From Opisthocomus hoazin (Eukaryota > Chordata > Aves > Opisthocomiformes > Opisthocomidae): a stretch of DNA of 64,000 nt. A program made the translations under genes and the position numbers. The notes beneath the pieces were generated by a model. It did no database searches. It was not told the origin of the DNA and saw only the letters and a program-made list of their open reading frames with translations. Of this stretch, positions 46,841-64,000 are shown in pieces. The stretch spans positions 76,323,403 through 76,387,402 of the forward strand of contig NC_134419.1 of the NCBI RefSeq assembly GCF_030867145.1, written 5' to 3'. Each line of letters opens with the position of its first letter. Within the stretch, counting starts at the first letter, position 1.

Positions 46841-49710
46841 TGCTGGGTCAGAAGGAAGGAAAAACAACAGCAACCCGTTCAACTGGTGTTTTGGGATTTC
46901 CCAGGCAGAAGTGCAATGACCCTGTGGCGTCTGGACCGAAATCTGCCTTGAATTCATCTTTAAAAGCAATCCCCTGGAAGCCACCCAGGCATGGGAAACA
47001 CACTCAGAATTCCCCGATGTCCTCCAGGGCGTCTGAGATGTCCTGCAGATAAATCAGTAACTAAGGAGATCTGTAAAAATGGGTGATGGAGTGAGGTGTC
47101 AGCGAGGATGGCTTTTATTCCGATGCAGAAATGGCAATGGGGCGTGAGATAAAGCAGCGGAGCTGGAAGCCAACTTGTTCTCAACTCAAGGCGGTGTGTG
47201 CGCTGATTTATGTGATCTAAACACAGTTGTTAAACATGAATGTTATCTGATAAAGTTTTATATGCCAAGCTTTTATAAGTAAAAAAATACTTCAGGTATT
47301 AAAAATGCAAGGCATGTGTTTTGGCATGTAGAATGAGATGAGTCATTGTTTCGGAGAGCGGCTTTCAATTTCTGTGGACGCTAAATGAATGATGTTTGAT
47401 TACAATTCCTCTCCTGAGGTATTTATGGGTATAATTAGACAGACCTTTTAGAAATTAAAGGTGACGAAGTTATAATGAATGAAATTTTCATTTAAGTGAG
47501 GCTTAAAGAATATAATGAATCAGGCACAGGAAGAGTCGTGGGAAGGAAAAACATCCTGGGAAAGTCCAGTTACGCCAAAGAAAGAATAAATACAAGAGAA
47601 CAGCAGAATGTCTACTCCAAATTTTCAAATTTCCATACAAAATCTGTCATTGCTGCTTGCTACGTTGTAAAATGTACATCGCATTCATTTATGATCTCTA
47701 TTTCCTGAAGGAAAATACTGGGAATTGCACGGAATCTCACTGGGAGGAATGATGTAATTGGACATAACATGAAAGATCACTGTTCCCATTGCTTTTGCAC
47801 ATGACTTAACTATTTAATCATGCCCATTACATCTTCTGTGCTGATGATGGGCTCTCTAAGGAGCGCAGATTTTAAAGCAGTTCCTGCCACCTGCTTGTTA
47901 GCCCTCAGTATTTCTCTTTTCTCAGCCGTGGAACTGTGTCAGACATACTCAAAACACATTTTTATAAGTTTGTGCTAGAAAAATCCTGGTCACGTCCAAA
48001 CCCGTGTGTGCGCTGCCAGAGCTGTGAAGGCATGGTCGCACGTCGGCGCATAAATCAGCTTCTCGGCATGGGCAGCCCCTTCTTTCAGCAGACCAGCAAA
48101 TAGGTCAGCACCAGCAAACAGGTCAGGAATTCAGGTTTTCAGGAAAAAATGCGATTATATAGCAAAGAAAGGAAGCTTTTCCCCACGGTACGGGCATTGC
48201 AAGAAACACAAGGTTTGGGTCTTCCTAGTTCTGCACGCAAGGACACTTCCACAGCAGGGTGGGGAGTGGGAAACAGAACCTGTCTGTGGGTTTCCGTGTG
48301 TATTTCTCTTGTGTCAGAGGCATGTGTGATGGTACTACCCCTTCACATGACTAAACTTCATTTCTCACTTAGGATAAAAACTTTGGCCAGGGTGTGGGTG
48401 CCACCCAGGGACGTGGGTGCAGCTCTCCCAGCACACCCCAGCTCCCCAACAAGGGAACGCAGCCGCCATCTTCAGCGTGTGGATGATCAAAGATGAATCT
48501 GGAAAGGTTTGATTAATGTGTGTGAACACACCATCTCCTCCCACAAGCCAGAAATCCTCCCGGGAAGAGGGGCTGGTGGCAGCAGCACATGTTCATTGGA
48601 GCAGCAGCTAATGAGCAACCTCGGTCCTGCTGGAGGTGGTGGTGGGGACCGCTTGGCTCGGGGCTCGGAGCAGCAGGAACGCACCGCGGTCAGAGGATGG
48701 GGTTGACCTCAAACCATTCAGAACAACACTGATTTCATGCGTTAGGCATCTTTCTAATAATACATCCAAAAAGATTTCGAGTGATGTCCCTCCAGAGGAG
48801 GCTTTGGGAGGCTGAAGCAGTCAGACACGTGGCAATGCCTTTCCGTGAACGGGGTTACAAACTGCAACCAGAGTTCAAATGCTCGTTGTGCAAGCAGAGA
48901 CAAAGCGGCTGATCCTAAAACAGCTCCCTGCTAAGAAGGTGGGAAGTGGGGAGATCTGCAAGTAGCAGCTATAGTCAGTTGCTGAGCATGCCCCACCAAC
49001 AACACGAACCTTCTGGGTGAGGGACAGGCCCAGGTCTCCAGTCTCTGAGGACAAAAGACTCATTCAGAGAGTTAGGATGGCTAACAGAGGGTTAAATTAT
49101 GAATAAAATAGACATCACACACTCAGCCTCAAAAAACATGTAGAAAACTGTCTTCTAGGTAAATCCAGCCTTGACTACATTTTGTGTTGCTTTTGAATAT
49201 TTTCTTTTGAGTGTTTTTCTTAAGCCTTCATAAATACACCTCTACTTGTGCTACCCCAGGAGCGTGGGGTTGCCCACGGGCAGAGTGCTGCTCCCCATTC
49301 TCCACCCATCTGCCAGGGGATGCCAAGAGGAGTGGAGGAGCAAAGGGCAACATGGCCCCCGAGAAGCTTCCCAACCCTTTCCCACAGACCGGGGCTCTGC
49401 CCACGCAGGCAGCCACGGGCAGGAGCCAACAAGGCACGAGCAGAACCTGGTGGCCCTCTTTTAGGCAGAAGCAGCCCAAACACAGCTGATGAGCTGGAGC
49501 TTCACACAAAGGCAGGAGGCAGCAGCCGCTTGCGCCGGCAGGAACGGCGCAATGCGATGTGTGATACAGCACGGCAATTAGGGTTGGGAACGGTCAGGTA
49601 ATCAAGCAAATGTGAAATCTGTGAGCAGCAGGCACCTTCAAACCAGCTTTAACTCCGTCTTGTGCTGCTTTAAACTTCTGTTGATGAGGAAGCAAGAGGA
49701 AAGCTTGTCC
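46841..49710. other. Intergenic: nothing recognised beyond a short tandem repeat
   Basis: AT-rich at 47.2-47.8 kb, with TTTATAA and TAATTAG-like motifs, then an 18-bp duplication (48.09 kb) and GC-richer DNA at 48.4-49.5 kb with overlapping short frames on several strands that resemble no family. Confidence 0.6.
48092..48127. repeat. 18-bp tandem repeat, two copies
   Basis: accagcaaataggtcagc (48092-48109) is followed directly by accagcaaacaggtcagg (48110-48127); 16 of 18 bases match. Confidence 0.75.
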
Positions 49711-49835
49711 CTAATCAAGCTTGCAGACAGCACAGAGATCAGGGCGCTGATGAAGAGGAGGACACGTCGCAAGGGCTGTAGTGCAGTGACCTTAGTAAGC
49801 TTGGTCAGAAAAAACAACCCGTATTATAACGGCTA
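49711..49835 (+). mobile_element. Possible degraded CR1 remnant
   Basis: The translation LIKLADST followed about 17 residues later by GCSAVTLVSLV resembles CR1 LSKFADDT and [12 protein letters not shown] at the right spacing. It is too diverged to be certain, and it lies about 0.9 kb upstream of the better remnant at 50.7 kb. Confidence 0.35.
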
Positions 49836-49838
49836 AAG

Positions 49839-49897
49839 AGCCCCAGCAGCCCCAGCAGCTGCAGGGATCTAGCAGGGATCTGGCAGGGATCTGGCAG
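49839..49897. repeat. Short minisatellite: 10-bp and 11-bp tandem units
   Basis: Two gccccagcag units (about 49839-49858) run into three units of gcagggatctg (49861-49893, first unit ending in a) plus a partial fourth to 49897. Confidence 0.8.
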
Positions 49898-50679
49898 CCC
49901 ACACCACCTGCAGCTGGGCTGTCCTATGGGCAGCAGAATACTCTCATATTCTGAGATGTGCCTCTGCTAGCAGCTCTTTGAGCTACTGTCTGCAGCGATA
50001 GCTGTAAGACGGAGGCTGGGGGATAACAGCCCATGGGTCAGTGGTTGCCCACGTTGGTGTGATGTGTTCGTCATGTTGTCTGCTTGGAGCTCGGTGATGA
50101 GCAGGGATCATATTCTATTAATACTCTTCATTCTCTCTCAGTGACTCATCTCCCTCCTTAATTTCAACGCTTCCCATCCACAGGCTGGACTGAACTTGTC
50201 AAGTTTCTAGCTGCTTTGCTTTTTTTTTTTTTAAATTGCCTGTCCAAACCCACCGTGACACCTCGCACCCCACCCCTGCATGGGATACTCTGGCAAAACT
50301 CACCCGCTCCCACAAAGTTATGAACAGCAGGCATGGTGGATTTATCAGGAAAACATCAAGTCAATCAATTTTAGTCCCTTCCATAACAGATTGACAGTAT
50401 TTCTGAACGTGGGAGAAGCAGCAGGCGTCGTGTAACCTCACGTTGGGAAGGCTCCTGCTGCTGCCCTCAGAACCAAGCTCTGGAACCGAGATTGGCATGA
50501 AACTGCAGTGGGAATGTCTCATAATCAATCTCTTGGCAGCTACCAGTGGCACCCTGACAAACTGGGATGAGGCATTTAGCAAGGGTCTGTCCTGGACCTG
50601 GTTGGGGTCAGTGCTGTCATGGCCCCCCAGAGCAGGCTAAGCTCGACAGCTCGGACAGGCAGCGGGTAGAAGACTGTCA

Positions 50680-51080
50680 GGGATAAAATTCAGCAAGGTC
50701 TTGAGAAACTGGAGAAAGAGGTGGAAGCAGGGGCAAGTGCCAAGCGTGGCACTTGGGCAGGAATAATCAATGGCATTGACAGACAACAAAAAACCAGCCA
50801 CGGGCAGTTATCACAGGTTACCAGCGAGATGCGAGTCGTGCTGTCGTAAAAAAATGTTTAAAAACAAAAAAAAAGATAATATCCTGCTTAGATGCCTAAA
50901 TAAGGAGAATAGCTATCTTGAAGGTGTGCTGCCGCTCTGTGTAAGCCCTGGAAAATCTTAATTTGAAGGCTGCAGCCAGTTTTGGGAGCACAGCAAGGGG
51001 AGAGAGCACCACAGAGAGCAACAGAAGCCCTGAGCAGGCTTGAAGACACAACACTGGCGAAGGCGGTTGAACATCTGGAT
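50680..51080 (+). mobile_element. Degraded old CR1 fragment
   Basis: Plus-strand translation gives scattered matches in the right order to CR1 ORF2: IQQGLEKLEK (compare [10 protein letters not shown]), KCQAWHLGRNNQWH (compare [14 protein letters not shown]) and a ctgccgctctgtgtaagccctgg segment (LPLYTALV). It then has ccagttttgggagcacagc (compare QFWAP). Stops and shifts break the frame many times. Boundaries are approximate. Confidence 0.55.
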
Positions 51081-54000
51081 GGCTGAGCCTCAAGCGAAGA
51101 GTGAGGGGGCATGTGCTGAATCTTTAAGGGGAGAATAAAGTGTTCTCTGAGGCCTGGGTGATAAAAGCAAGGAATTGAGGTGGGAGGTGATGACCCAGAC
51201 CCCCTCGGGCAGAGCAGGAGAAGTTTTTGAGGCTTCCCAGATTTGGGGAGGGAGCACTAGCCTGGGAAGCACGGCTGAAAGGAGCTCTGCGACCTTGCTG
51301 CCACTGCCAGCACTTTGTGTCTGTTCTTGTAAAGCTTCTTCATCGCTCTTGTGCAACCTCAGCGAGCTGTGCCTACTCCCACCAAGCTATTCCACATGTT
51401 CACATCCTCGTTACTTTTTTGGTCTTCAGATAAACATTGATCTTGCTCCAAGTTTCTCTTAAATTGCGAAAGCACATTCTCCAAATATCCAAAGTTTTAG
51501 CTCTGCCAAGAGAAGGGAGACCCTCAGGACTCTCTCACGAGGCAAGGCAGGCACCAGTACTTCTCTGAAAATGCTGATTTTCACCCTAGACCTTGTTCTC
51601 CTGTTCAGTAATGTTACCTTTGCTTCTGGATTGAGATCTCGGTTGCTCTAGTCACCAAGAAACGCCAGCACGGTTGCGTGGGCACAGCTGGCCCAGCCAC
51701 AATGAGACAAGGGAAGCTGTGCCACGTGGGGAAGCAGGTCCCAGGCACCACCATGGTTGTCAGCCCTTCTTTTTGGTTTTAATTTACTTGTTATTGGTTT
51801 AGCATGTGACCACCCACCAGCCTGCAGAAGAATAGCGTGGGCAGAGGACTAGATTAAACCAAAATGTTCCTGCTGAAGCTCACATCTTGTGAATTGCAAA
51901 CTGTTGCCTTTCAGCTTGGAAAAAGCCATCCCCATCCATCTCTGAGCACCCCACGCTCCCCAGTCCCCACCATGGTGCCTCCCTCACCCTCGCCATGAGG
52001 GTCCGGGCTGCTGCGAGCATCCGTTTGGAGAACCATCAGGAACATCTTGAGACTGTCCTGGAAAAAATCTGATGATTGGATTCCTCTGCCCATGAACCAA
52101 AAACACCCACCAAGCTGAAAACACCCACGGGTGCATGAGGGGCCCTCCCTCCCAGGGATGAAGGTCATCCAGGTTGCCTAACGACGAGCTGTGCATCCCT
52201 GTGGCTCACGCCTGTGGACATAAGCAGGGGCATCAGAGCTTTGAAAGCCCCGTTACATGGATCCCAGTTCATCTCCCCAGTGCCACAACGAGCAGGGCCT
52301 TTCAAAATTATATTCTTGCATCAGCTCCTACGCTAGCAAGCAGCAGCTCTGCTTGGAGAGGCCACTCTGCACCCACTTCACGTCTTTAATAATGCAGGTA
52401 TCGTCCGCTACGAACGCAGCGGCTGCACAGGAACGCCCGCCCGATTTGGCTTTAATCTTGTTTTCATTTTTGTGCTCTTGAAGGTTAACTTCAGCGCCGG
52501 GAGCTCAAACCCGAGCTCTCCTGCTCAGAGCCCGTACCGCATGCAAATACCAGTCCCTTTCTCACACTGCCTTTAACCTTGATGTGAAGGAACTGTTCCT
52601 GCAGATGAGAGAGGGAGAGATCAAGGAGCACATCAGCAAGGCCGTGGCTCTGTGTTTGTACTCCAACTGCCTGACATTTATTGCAGTCTAGACAATACAA
52701 AATGGCCTGATTACGTGGCTCTGGTCCATGTGCACACACAGCTTCCCCCAGGGACAGAGCCAGCCTGGTGCGGGGACACAAAGCGGTGTAATGCTTCTCA
52801 TACAACAGCATCGCTTTCCCTGTCCTTTTTTCTTTTCCTTTTATAATATTCTGCTTTGTACAACGCAAGTTTGCAACCCTGCACGTGTATCGGCATCATT
52901 TACACAGAGGGTATTGCTTAGACACCAGAGGAGAAACCATGGTCCTGTCATGCCAGGCACAGGGCACCTCCAGAGACGCTCACTGATGTCTCGGGAGCCT
53001 GTAGTCAGGCAAATGTGGTGGCAGAAGGAAAGCACGTACTTTATCCTGTCCCGTGGAGGTGGAAGGTGCTGTGCTCAGTAGCAGGGCTGTGGGACCTGTC
53101 CTGCATGGAGCTGGGTGACCATCCACAGGTGCCTGCAGTTCCTCAAGCACCAGCTCCCCAGCACTGACCGGGGACTCTCCATCACCCCCTTCCTCACTGG
53201 AGCAGCTAACCTAACGGACTCCCTGAGTGGAACTCACCCTCAAACAGTTAACGCTGTCCCACCCCTTAGGCCAGAGAGGGCAGCCAAAATTCAGAGTCCC
53301 TGAGGGTTTTTCTGAAGAGGGAATAGGAACGGAGTTGGGTGCTCCTCCAATGGCTTCCTGGCCATGTGAACAAGGTAACCTCAAATAAAGGATGCTTCTC
53401 ACAACCATCCGCTCCAACAAGGCTTCATCCACCCACCACTAGGACAGTCTGTATGCAGTTATGGACCTGTAATGCAATACAACCAGTAATTTTCTGCTAG
53501 ATGTTTAGTCCTGACCAAGGTTTGTGTGTTAAACTACTGCAATACGGTATCTAAAAGCGGGTTTTATTCCTCCATCTATCTCTCCACCTGTGATGACAGA
53601 GCTGGCCAGTCCCTGTGGGACTGACTTACCCTATCCTTGTTATTCAGAAAGACGGGAGAAGGTAGGAGCTGCCACTTAACTGGTGGTAGTAGGTGTGGTT
53701 TGCAGGATAACAGCTGAAGCTTTCATGTGCTTTGTGATTTCCTCGGCCATTCTGCCTCCACGGGGGTGGAAATGAGCAAGATCCCTTTTGGAGAAGCTGT
53801 GCTATTCATGCATTATCCAAAAATGCTTCCAAAATACCAAATAATTCATATTTAATGGTATATGATTGCTGTTATGGGTAAAAGGTGAAACACTATAGAG
53901 GAATACTGGAAAATGGATACTCTTTCCACAAGGCAGAGACCTGTAGGTGCAGTCGGTAGCAGTGGTAATGGAAGCGCTCCTGGGCCTCTTCTCACTCCAT

Positions 54001-57000
54001 GGTCTCCAGCCGATTTCTGAATGTCAAGGGAACTCCCACAGCACCCTTGTGAGGGTGATAGGGGTGTGCTGAAGGAACTAACTGCCAAACACCTTAATAC
54101 TTCGGCTGCATTGCCAGCAATTGAGGAATGACGGAGGGAATGACTACCGCTGCCAGTCCTGCCTGCACAGTCTGTCTGAGCCACGGTTTTATTTCTGACA
54201 TAGAAGTGAGCTCCAGCACAACTCCTCCAAGGCAGGGCAGCCTCAGTGCCTGCTGGAATCAACAGCAGACAGAGAACTGAGTGTTCAGAGGGTAGGTTAC
54301 CCCCTCTTACGTATGGTTCCTTCTGTTATTTCAAGTTGAGGTGTATAATTAGGCCAGCTTTTGCCCTTTCTCATTCCAAACAACTGTATTAGCTTGAGGA
54401 TTAGGTCTCCCACATGTCAGACCCTAAGGACGGGCTGGGAGTTCATCCAAGGTCCAGGCTTTTGTTTGGTTTACACATCATGCAAAGGGTCAATGCTCTT
54501 GAGGGGCTTTCTAAGCAGCCTAAATCATAGCAGCTTAATAGGATTTTATACAGGAATGAGTAGGAGTTGCTTTCGACCCTTACTTAGTTGGACCAGCGCC
54601 GATAACAGCCCGGGGATTTTCCAGACAGGACAGTCTGCTCAGATTGCTCCAAACAAGCCTGAACAGATGAGAGAGCACTGAGGAGGGGAACAACAACCCA
54701 ACAGGATTCCTTACAGCCACCTCTTATCCTCACCACGTTAGCATCCAGCATGCTGGGCTGCAAGGTTAAAACAGGCTGCCTCAAAGATGAAAATAAAAGC
54801 ACATTAACTTGCATTGGAAAGAAATAAAAAAAAAAACAACAAAGGAGCATTTTAACCGGTGGCCCAAGTCAGCAGCTCTCTGACCCGGTGAGCAGTCTGA
54901 CCCACGGAGCTCAGAGCTCCCGCCAGCTCCCCGGGTGTTTTACAGACGAAGCAGTAAGAAAAGCTACCACCCTCCAGTGTCTGCTGCAGATGCCAAGACC
55001 CTTCCACGTGCTGGGCAACACAGAAGTTTTGTGAGGTTTCTACCAGGGTAGTACTAGCGCTTTTTAATAGCTTAACAGTGCCAGTGCCTTTTTTACCTTG
55101 TCTGTTTTTCCTGCTGAAGGTTGAGTGAGCGTTCAGCAAAACACCTCTTTTTACTGCACAAATACAGCAATCCCAGCTGGTTAAGTCTCTCACTCTGGAT
55201 TGAAGCACCACAGGGACATCCAGGGAAAGAAATATTTTGAAATGTTTAAAGAATTATTTAAAAATTTGTCTCAAACCTCCACCTTCTGATTTGCTCTACT
55301 TCAGTGCTGTGAGAAGGAAAGCCTCTTTTTCCCCCCCCCCCCTTTTCTCAGCTGTCCCTACATCCCTATCAGTCACATGCTGACAGCTAGGAATTACTGG
55401 GCGTTTGTCATGCTAGAGAGACAGGAATTCTTTTTGCAATCCCCTTCATACAAATTAGCTACAAGAGGGCACAGCGCAAGCTGAGATACAGCCCAGAGAT
55501 AAGACTGAAGTTTGGCACATTTTTGTATTAGTAAAGACCAAAAGCAAGACCCCAGTAATCACAAACTCCAAAAACTCCCCACCCAGCAGCAAGCTCTCAG
55601 CTTAAAGCTGAGCTGCTGGCTCCATCTGCTGCCAGAAAGGTGGAAAAGAGGAAAAGGGAAGAAGCAGCTAAGCAGCTATAGCCAAAAAAAAAAATAAATA
55701 AATAAAGACACAACTAAAGCCTGTTTTTCTACTTCACTAATCCACTCACATTGCTGTTCAACAAAACAGAGATTGCTTCATCACGGAAACTTCTAACAGG
55801 TTCAAGATGCGCAGCTTTTTAGCATGACCAAAAGGCATCTGGGTCCTATTCAGCAAGCAATCTATTTTGATAATTTTTAACTTTAGAAAATATCGTTTGG
55901 TGACACAAGTTCATGGTTTTGCAGCTGAAAAGAAGCCCAGATAAAGGACAACGTCAGAAGCGTGATTCCCAAGATTGCCAGCAGGAAAGGAAAAAAAGGA
56001 AAACCTGCACTCTACGTTTTCCTGTCTCCCCACTGTCCACTACGTTGCTCTTGCCTTCCAGTGCTTCACATAGTGCCTTTAAATCTTGGCTTACATTTAT
56101 CCATAAACACAGCAATACTTTTTTGTTTATGGCAGCATATCTATTGCATGATTTCATGCCAAAAACCATTCACACTTCTCTTACCAAAGTGCACGGGCAC
56201 CCAGCACAACTGGGCATTCTTTCTGCAAGCAAAGCTGCCAGCGAAGCCAAGGGCTGCCCTGGGTGCCCGAGGAATGCTGGCTTGGCTCTGGGGTGCTTGG
56301 ATCACCTCCCTGTGTGTGCACAGCACTGAACCCAGAGTCACCAGTCAGTTAGAAAAGCATTTCCTACACCTGATGCAAAGAAACAACAGAAGCTACTTCA
56401 CAAAAATATGTGCAGGCGATATAATGGAGGCAGATTAAGCCTTTACAGCCAAATGTTTAAAGCAACATTTTGTAGATACATATGTACACCTTTAGAAAAT
56501 TTTATTGCTGCGTAGCTCTTGTGAAAGAAACCTACACCCTCTGGATAGGCAACACAGATCTCTTTCAAGCACCATTTCAAGAATAAATTCCAGTTACACC
56601 AGCAAAAAGCACCACCAAGGAAATGCCATTTCCACATTCTCATCTCTAACTACCACAAAGTAAGAAAAGCACTCGACAAATACTGGGAAGGCACACGAAG
56701 GGCATTCCCTGAGCTTGCATTTCTCACCTCCTATAAAGTCATGAGGCAAAAAACAAACTTCTTACATGTTATGAATTGTCTTACATATTTTCTTTGCACA
56801 TTTCAGTGTATATATTACACTAATTTGTACATGATTATCAGTTTGGCTTCCTTCAAATTAAACTTTGCTCAGGACCAGCATTTGGCAGAGCTATATACAC
56901 TTGAACCGTAAGTGGAACAAGTACAAACCCGAAAGCACTGAACTTCTGGCACTAAGCGGGTCAGGGCACTGTAGTCGTCTACATTTTTTTGGTAATTATA

Positions 57001-60000
57001 GCCCTGCAGAAAAATTCTAAGGCTAATTAAAATCCCAGACAACAAAACCAGAGACCAGTTTACAAGCACTGTAGTTATACAAGCAGCTATATTTGAGTTT
57101 GAGAGGTTTAAGCGGTGTCACTGAAAACTGACCAAATCCCAGTTTATGCTTGGCAGGAGACAGACAAAAAACAGTTTCCATGACAAAGCAAGCCCGTCTT
57201 TTGCCCTCTCTTTCTCAAAACACACACAACATATGAAAGGCAGATGATCTGCCACTTTGGGCACTAGAAGAAGAGGAGCTTTGACATTTCCTTTGGCCAT
57301 TCTGGCTCTTCCTGCTATCTCACCGACAACTGCCAAGATGCTTTTTATTGTTGTTGAAGCGGAGGTTAACCGGTGACGGGCTTAATATCTGGGAGGAGAA
57401 GTCCTGGGTTCCTGCCTTCACTCCCAAAATAATATATGTAATTCTGTAATTGTTCTGGCATTGAACTGTAAGCAATCAAAAAAAAAATTAAAAAAAAACC
57501 CTTGCCTGCTTTAGCTCCCAGGCTGCAGTCACACACTCCCATCCTTGCTGTGCTTCCCACCGCATTGGGTTTCCACTGGTTTGCACAGCAGCATCGTTTC
57601 AGTGTCCCACCCCCAGATGGACAGACAGTGACAAACGCACCCATGCAGGACATGGGACTCCCTCACCCCGAGCCACCTCCTGGGCACGCATCCGAGCCAC
57701 CACCACACCAACGCAGAAGGACCGGCCACTGTACCTTGAAAGGGCCCTGCCCACCCGAAACGGGTATTTAGGCTCTGCACACGCCTATGAGCTCTGGGGA
57801 CTTTCTCATCCTCAGTCCTGCTCCCGAATTTCTGAGCTGCTTAGGCAGGTGGTGTGCACCTCACATGGGTAGCTGTGGCTACGGGAACAACGAAGGGTTG
57901 AGAAGGAGTCAGAGAACCTTCAGGTTAAAACAGAAAACTCCTCAATTACCCCGTCATTAAGTCAGGGCAATTCAGGATAACAGTTTTTGACTTGTCTTCA
58001 GAAAGGCTATACATACCTTGATGTTCACAAGCTCGTCAAGGAAATTGGATTCATGAAGCAACCGTCGGATGAATAAAAAGCCCAGAAAAAATACTCAAGT
58101 TCTGAGAAGTCTTGGCCTAGTAAATCTGCAACCATAAAGTGGGTTGGACAAGATTAGAGCTCAAATTGATCACCAGAAGCCAGAAAAATATTCTCAGTAA
58201 TACAGGATGAAAGTCAGTAGACCACAAAACTTTACATGCATGCAATTCTTGCTTATTACACAAATTAAAAATGGGGGAAACAGCTTTAAAGCTGTTCTTC
58301 AGAAAAGTTTGCACAAAAGGGAGTCTGGGAGCACAGGCTGAGAGATAAAAGCATCGTGCTGCTGCAGAAAAACCCAAGGCACAGCCACGTGAACTCGCCC
58401 AGCTCTGCTCAGCGTCGGGGAGGGCACGGCCGGAGCAGTGAATCGCAGAACAGCAGGGGCTCGAGAAAATGCTGCCTCTCGGGAAAGCAATAGAATTTTA
58501 GCTAGAGAAGGAGCAATGACTGACAGAGGAACAGCAACAAACTTTATGTGTGTAAAAGGCGGTTGCGCAGAAGGAAAATAACCTGCTCTGTGGCCTGACG
58601 GACACAATAAACGAGCAGCAAGAGAGACCGACGGAGAATACGGCAGGAGACTTGCTAACAGCAAGGACAGGGCAGCACTGAAACAAAGACTGGAGTCTTC
58701 TGCCCTGCAGCCCTTCCAGGCAAGTAGGCAAACAATGACATAGCTGTCATTTGGGCAGGGGAACAGATCTAATGATGTCCTTCTTCCTTGCCAGCCCTAT
58801 TACTCTATAAAAATAAACTTTTCGGCTGCTAAGGATTTTTGGGGGGTTTACCTTTTGGTCTCTGAAAGGACTCCAGCGAATGCTGTTTACATTACGGTTT
58901 CCTCCACTTATTTCACTCCTTTCCAGTCGGATTTCAGAAGCAGAGCTTTCAGCAATGCCAGACTTCTCAGGCAACACCTTTCTGCATTATTTTCTTATTC
59001 CTAAGACTAACAGTCACAGTGACACATTACCCCTTGCAACAATGAGGCCTTTCCAAACTGAAGTCAGTCTTACTTCATCTGCAGCAGATGGCTACTCCTT
59101 TCGCCTCACCCAAAACAAGGCAGGGTAAACAGTTCTGTGACCCCAGCCAGCAGACTGGTTCACTTCCATAAACTATGTTGCCTTTAAAATACCACGGGAT
59201 TTATTTACCACTTCCAATTACAGTCGTGTGAATGCATTTAACCCCTACGCTTGGCGAAGGGAATATTTTGCATTAACAGTGATTAATGAGGGTTTAGCCT
59301 CTGCTAAAACCAGCTCAGTTAAGAAATACAAAGAAACAACCCAGTACAACAGCAGCCAACTCCACAGCTTCATAGAGAATAGCATATCACCAGCGTCCAA
59401 AGGCATGAAAGCGCAGAAACACTCACCCTGTAAAAAAGCGCAGAAGCTTCCACACAGAGATGGACAGAAACACACAGACTGCAAAGGCAGCACTTGCTGT
59501 GGCTCTGGACAGAGGCAAGGGCAAGTTTCTGTGAGGCCTGCTCTTTCTGAACACACTCTGTATTTTAGCTGCGCATGAACTTTTTCTTTTTAATGCATGG
59601 CATGTTTTAATATAAATATTCAGGTTATAGAAAGTTTCTATATGCTTAGATCTATTTTACAAGACTGCAAAGCCAAACACCGAGACCAGGCTTGAAAACA
59701 GCATCTCTTGTCATACAATCAAAATATTTTACATACAGAACACAGCCCGATGCTTATCAAGTTCACCAGCATAGCACCCAGTTTGTCAAACCTTCAGTGT
59801 TAGAAGCTTTTTGTAGCTACAAATGAGAAACAGAAATTCATCCATAATGATAAATGCTTCCACCCTACAGACATGCCACCAAGAGGCAAAAATGCCAAAT
59901 GTGATGTTTTGGAGAGCTGTATGAGAGTGCAATACCACCCTTACTAAAATATATATAAATTATGTTTTAAACTTTGGCTCAGACTTTCAACAATGAAACA

Positions 60001-60109
60001 GATTTCTACAGGTATCTCCCCTCCAACATTCCAACTTAACTGTTCAATAGGTACACGACTAGATGAACAGAACCTCACCACTTTACTCCCAAGTATTCCA
60101 AGATTGGAA
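51081..60109. other. Intergenic, downstream of OAT: no gene recognised
   Basis: About 9 kb of unique sequence with homopolymer and (TAAA)n runs (55.33, 55.68, 57.48 kb). No CR1 copy was recognised. Part of 59.58-60.11 kb could belong to a longer OAT 3' UTR if distal ATTAAA signals are used. Confidence 0.6.
55684..55709. repeat. A-rich simple repeat, A11 then (TAAA)n
   Basis: A run of A followed by taaataaataaa. Not attached to a recognisable element. Confidence 0.85.

Positions 60110-64000
<3,891 letters not shown>

Noticed and set aside
49211..49601. Several overlapping 90-117 codon frames
   Set aside because: Same reason: GC-rich, open in several frames, no recognisable protein.
55962..56438. 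158-codon plus-strand frame
   Set aside because: Low-complexity start and no family match; overlapping frames on both strands.

Overview
This window looks like nuclear DNA from a bird. It carries many CR1 LINE retrotransposon copies of the avian type: a 3' end built from repeated 8-bp TCACAGAA-like units (ATTCTGTG when read in the element's sense direction), 5'-truncated copies, and no poly(A) tail. It has no Alu, B1 or L1 sequence. One vertebrate gene is recognisable, split by GT-AG introns. The species cannot be named from the sequence alone.

Right end (about 60.1-64 kb, minus strand): the last four coding exons of OAT, mitochondrial ornithine aminotransferase. They encode the C-terminal 182 residues (human numbering 258-439), including the cofactor-binding lysine. 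The stop codon, a short 3' UTR and a candidate AATAAA signal are visible. The 5' part of the gene lies beyond the right edge.

Rest of the window (1 to about 60.1 kb): I find no convincing protein-coding gene apart from retrotransposon sequence. In human the neighbour beyond the 3' end of OAT is CHST15, after a long gap, and a gene-poor interval here fits that arrangement; this is an inference from known synteny. The interval holds nine clear CR1 copies: minus strand at 6.3, 16.8-19.5, 32.1, 40.0, 44.8 and 46.3 kb, and plus strand at 28.7, 35.0 and 42.8 kb. Degraded CR1 remnants lie near 49.7 and 50.7 kb.

The most notable element is the 2.7-kb CR1 copy at 16.83-19.54 kb. Its reading frame is unbroken from the middle of the endonuclease domain, through all reverse transcriptase motifs, to the normal stop codon. 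It is flanked by a 10-bp near-perfect direct repeat, a possible target-site duplication. At least two CR1 subfamilies can be told apart by shared diagnostic bases.

Other signals are weaker: two CpG-dense patches (7.1-7.3 and 22.2-22.4 kb), AT-rich stretches with clustered homeodomain-type TAAT sites (notably 16.19-16.26 kb), short tandem repeats, homopolymer runs, a 24-bp alternating purine-pyrimidine tract, and a few unusually long orphan reading frames. I found no tRNA, rRNA, CRISPR array, retroviral provirus or clearly new biological system. The findings below are candidates for follow-up.
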